This document shows, in pieces, positions 6,522 to 8,377 of a DNA stretch of 8,377 bases. The notes beneath the pieces are model-generated. The model was not told the origin of the DNA. It ran no database searches and worked only from the letters and a program-made list of their open reading frames with translations. Where the stretch lies: positions 1 to 8,377 of the forward strand of contig CATPAO010000020.1 in assembly GCA_955652025.1 (NCBI GenBank), written 5' to 3'. The stretch comes from Casimicrobiaceae bacterium (lineage in GTDB: Bacteria > Pseudomonadota > Gammaproteobacteria > Burkholderiales > Casimicrobiaceae). A program made the translations under genes and the position numbers. Every line of letters starts with the position of its first letter. Position 1 is the stretch's first letter.

Positions 6522-7717
6522 TGCTTGGCGAGCTCCAGTCGCCCGATCTGATTGCGGTGGACCTCGTCCGGTCCGTCGACCAAGCGGAGCGTGCGCGCGT
6601 GGGCATAGGCTCGCGCCAAGCCGAAATCATCGCAGACGCCCGCACCGCCGTGGGCTTGAATCGCCCAATCGATCACCTGACACGCCATTTGCGGCGCCGC
6701 GACCTTGATCATGGCGATCGCCGCGCGCGCCGCCTTGTTGCCCTGCGTATCCATCATCCACGCGGCATGGAGCGTCAACAGTCGCGCCTCGTCGATCATG
6801 ATCCGCGACTGCGCGATTCGTTCCAGCGTCACTGTCTGCTCGGCGACCGGTCGCCCGAACGCGATACGCGCCTTGACGCGCACGCACATCTTTTCGAGCG
6901 CGCGCTCGGCGAGCCCGATGGCACGCATGCAGTGATGGATCCGGCCGGGGCCGAGACGGCCCTGGGCGATCTCGAAACCGCGGCCCTCGCCCAAGAGGAT
7001 ATTCGACGCCGGCACGCGCACGTCGTCGTAGTCGACCTCCATGTGACCATGCGGCGCGTCGTCGTAACCAAAGACCGGCAGATGGCGCAGCACGGTGACG
7101 CCGGGTGCGTCGCGCGGCACGAGGATCATCGACTGTTGCGCATGCGGCGCTGCGTCGGGATTGCTCTTGCCCATGAAGATGATGATTTTGCAGCGCGGAT
7201 CGCCGGCGCCCGACGTCCACCACTTGCGGCCGTTGATGACGTAGTGATCGCCGTCGCGGACGATCGAGGCGCGGATGTTGGTCGCGTCCGACGATGCGAC
7301 GTCGGGCTCCGTCATGGCGAACGCAGAGCGGATCCGTCCGTCGAGCAGCTGCACGAGCCAAGCTTCCTTGTGCGCGGGCGTACCGTAGCGCTCGAGCACC
7401 TCCATGTTGCCGGTGTCCGGCGCCGAGCAATTGAAGACTTCCGGTGCGAACGACACGCGGCCCATGATTTCGCACAGCGGCGCGTACTCGACATTGGTGA
7501 GCCCCGCGCCGTGCGTGGACTCGGGCAGGAACAGGTTCCACAACCCGGCACTTTTCGCCTCGGATTTGAGCTCCTCTACGACGGGCGTCGGCTGCCAGCG
7601 GTCGGGCCGCTCGACCTCGGCATCATGGCGCGCCTCGTTCGGGTAGACGTGCGCATCCATGAATGCGCGCAAGCGCGCCTGGAGCTCCTTCACCTTCGGC
7701 GAATAGTCGAAATCCAT
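6518..7717 (-). CDS. Acyl-CoA dehydrogenase, ACAD10/ACAD11- and LvaC-like
   Basis: The 399-aa product has the full FAD-dependent acyl-CoA dehydrogenase fold. It has an N-terminal helical domain (about 1-130), a beta domain opening with the flavin motif [17 protein letters not shown] (131-147) and WWTSGAGD (166-173), and a C-terminal helical domain with the FAD-contacting AFGRPVAEQ (286-294) and QAHGGAG (354-360). The catalytic base, Glu in medium-chain enzymes (Tyr-Glu-Gly-Thr), is Asp381 in LVDGPDEVH, a substitution typical of the ACAD10/ACAD11 branch. Members of that branch act after a kinase on 4-hydroxyacyl-CoA: the 4-phosphate is eliminated and the chain is turned into a beta-oxidation intermediate. 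The kinase-like gene ends 9 bases upstream, which strongly supports this role. The ATG at 7717 has a strong GGAG site. The reaction is inferred from family and context; an ordinary acyl-CoA dehydrogenase remains possible. Confidence 0.95.
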   Translation of the reverse strand: MDFDYSPKVKELQARLRAFMDAHVYPNEARHDAEVERPDRWQPTPVVEELKSEAKSAGLWNLFLPESTHGAGLTNVEYAPLCEIMGRVSFAPEVFNCSAPDTGNMEVLERYGTPAHKEAWLVQLLDGRIRSAFAMTEPDVASSDATNIRASIVRDGDHYVINGRKWWTSGAGDPRCKIIIFMGKSNPDAAPHAQQSMILVPRDAPGVTVLRHLPVFGYDDAPHGHMEVDYDDVRVPASNILLGEGRGFEIAQGRLGPGRIHHCMRAIGLAERALEKMCVRVKARIAFGRPVAEQTVTLERIAQSRIMIDEARLLTLHAAWMMDTQGNKAARAAIAMIKVAAPQMACQVIDWAIQAHGGAGVCDDFGLARAYAHARTLRLVDGPDEVHRNQIGRLELAKH

Positions 7718-7722
7718 CGAGA

Positions 7723-7729
7723 CTCCTCA
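7723..7729 (-). promoter_or_regulatory. Shine-Dalgarno site overlapping the kinase stop codon
   Basis: On the - strand TGAGGAG contains both the kinase's TGA stop (7729-7727) and the GGAG ribosome binding site for the acyl-CoA dehydrogenase, 5 bases before its ATG. A ribosome ending the kinase is placed exactly on the next initiation site, which implies translational coupling and matched output of the two proteins. Confidence 0.7.
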
Positions 7730-8377
7730 AGCGCTCCGCAGGACCTCCTGCCAGCCGAGCTCGGCGATCGGTCGCGCGCGCCGCCCGGCGTCTTGCGCTT
7801 TCGCGCTTGCCGCGTTGCCCGCCAAGGCCCGCGCCATGACGCCCTGCAGGATCGCCGCCAGGCGGAACAGGTTATACGCGAGATAGAACGACCACGCGCG
7901 GGCACTCGTACGCTCGGCGGCGCCGGTGCGGCGAAGGTACAAGTCGAGATACGCGTCCTCGCTTGGAATCCCGAGCGCTTCGTAGTCGATGCCACGCAAG
8001 CCCCGGAACTCGTCGGCGGCAAGCCGCCACGCCATCATGTGATACGAGAGGTCCGCCATCGGGTGGCCCAGCGTCGACAGCTCCCAATCGAGCACCGCGA
8101 GAATGCGCGGTTCGGCCGGATGGAAAATCACGTTGTCGAGACGATAGTCGCCGTGGACGATCGTGGTTCGGTCGCCGGCGGGAATGTTCTTCGGCAGCCA
8201 TTCGATCAACCGGTCCATTGCCACGATCGGATCGGTTTCCGACGCTTTGTATTGCCGGCTCCAGCGATCGATCTGGCGCGCGAAATAGTTTCCCGGTTTG
8301 CCAAAGTCGGCGAGGCCGATCGCCGCGTAGTCGACCGAATGCAGCACGGCAATCACCCGATTCAACTCGTCGAAGAT
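7727..8377 (-). CDS. Aminoglycoside-phosphotransferase-fold kinase, LvaA / ACAD10-11 kinase-like (5' end outside window)
   Basis: This is the C-terminal 216 residues of a kinase normally about 340-360 aa long; the frame is open to the right edge and no true start is visible. Present are the family segment around HSVDYAAIGL, GNYFARQIDRW, the catalytic loop HGDYRLDN (codons at 8155-8132; Asp as base, Asn binding Mg) and the DFG-equivalent Asp in LDWELSTLGHP (codon 8089-8087). The N-lobe with the ATP-binding Lys lies beyond the edge. Members with this exact spacing are not drug-resistance enzymes. In LvaA of Pseudomonas putida and in the N-terminal half of eukaryotic ACAD10/ACAD11 the domain phosphorylates the 4-hydroxyl of an acyl-CoA. 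The tight coupling to the dehydrogenase gene mirrors the fused order kinase-then-dehydrogenase. The Ala/Arg-rich tail after about 7850 shows no motif. Confidence 0.93.
   Translation of the reverse strand: MFDELNRVIAVLHSVDYAAIGLADFGKPGNYFARQIDRWSRQYKASETDPIVAMDRLIEWLPKNIPAGDRTTIVHGDYRLDNVIFHPAEPRILAVLDWELSTLGHPMADLSYHMMAWRLAADEFRGLRGIDYEALGIPSEDAYLDLYLRRTGAAERTSARAWSFYLAYNLFRLAAILQGVMARALAGNAASAKAQDAGRRARPIAELGWQEVLRSA

Noticed and set aside
7727..8377. Reading the kinase as an aminoglycoside resistance gene
   Set aside because: The fold is shared, but the HGDYRLDN and LDWELSTLGHP segments and the adjoining acyl-CoA dehydrogenase match the LvaA/ACAD10-11 kinase group.

Overview
The window is a GC-rich, almost gap-free stretch of bacterial chromosome. 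Gene content and protein character point to a betaproteobacterium-like organism: the short SerA type, a lytic transglycosylase with a betaproteobacterial-type N-terminus, and an ACAD10/11-like acyl-CoA dehydrogenase next to its kinase. No gene gives a species, and I see no rRNA, tRNA, CRISPR array, insertion sequence or phage gene. No stretch of 300 bases lacks a gene; the longest gap is 156 bases.

Layout. One gene lies on the + strand at the left edge: a thiamine-diphosphate enzyme of the acetolactate-synthase-like type (to 1234), with its N-terminal PYR domain missing from the window. It meets a run of eight genes on the - strand. Their stop codons touch (1234/1235). In transcription order (right to left) these eight are: an aminoglycoside-phosphotransferase-fold kinase cut by the right edge, an acyl-CoA dehydrogenase, a rhomboid protease, a formyltransferase-fold protein, serC, serA, a secreted lytic transglycosylase and an HdeD-family membrane protein.

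How they work together. serC and serA are 5 bases apart and encode the first two steps of the phosphorylated serine pathway (serA oxidises 3-phosphoglycerate, serC transaminates the product). The kinase and acyl-CoA dehydrogenase are 9 bases apart and translationally coupled. They correspond to the two halves of the fused eukaryotic ACAD10/ACAD11 proteins and to LvaA/LvaC of levulinate catabolism in Pseudomonas putida, so they are best read as a module that phosphorylates a 4-hydroxyacyl-CoA and then removes the phosphate to bring the chain into beta-oxidation. This is the most interesting system here; it has relatives in the literature, but its substrate in this organism is unknown. The rhomboid, formyltransferase, transglycosylase and HdeD proteins look like independent housekeeping or stress genes that happen to be co-oriented.

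The regulatory signals I could support are modest: a hairpin plus U-rich tract at the convergent junction, a hairpin just after the transglycosylase gene, a candidate promoter and a 14-base palindrome upstream of the rhomboid gene, and Shine-Dalgarno sites that settle two starts and couple the kinase to the dehydrogenase.
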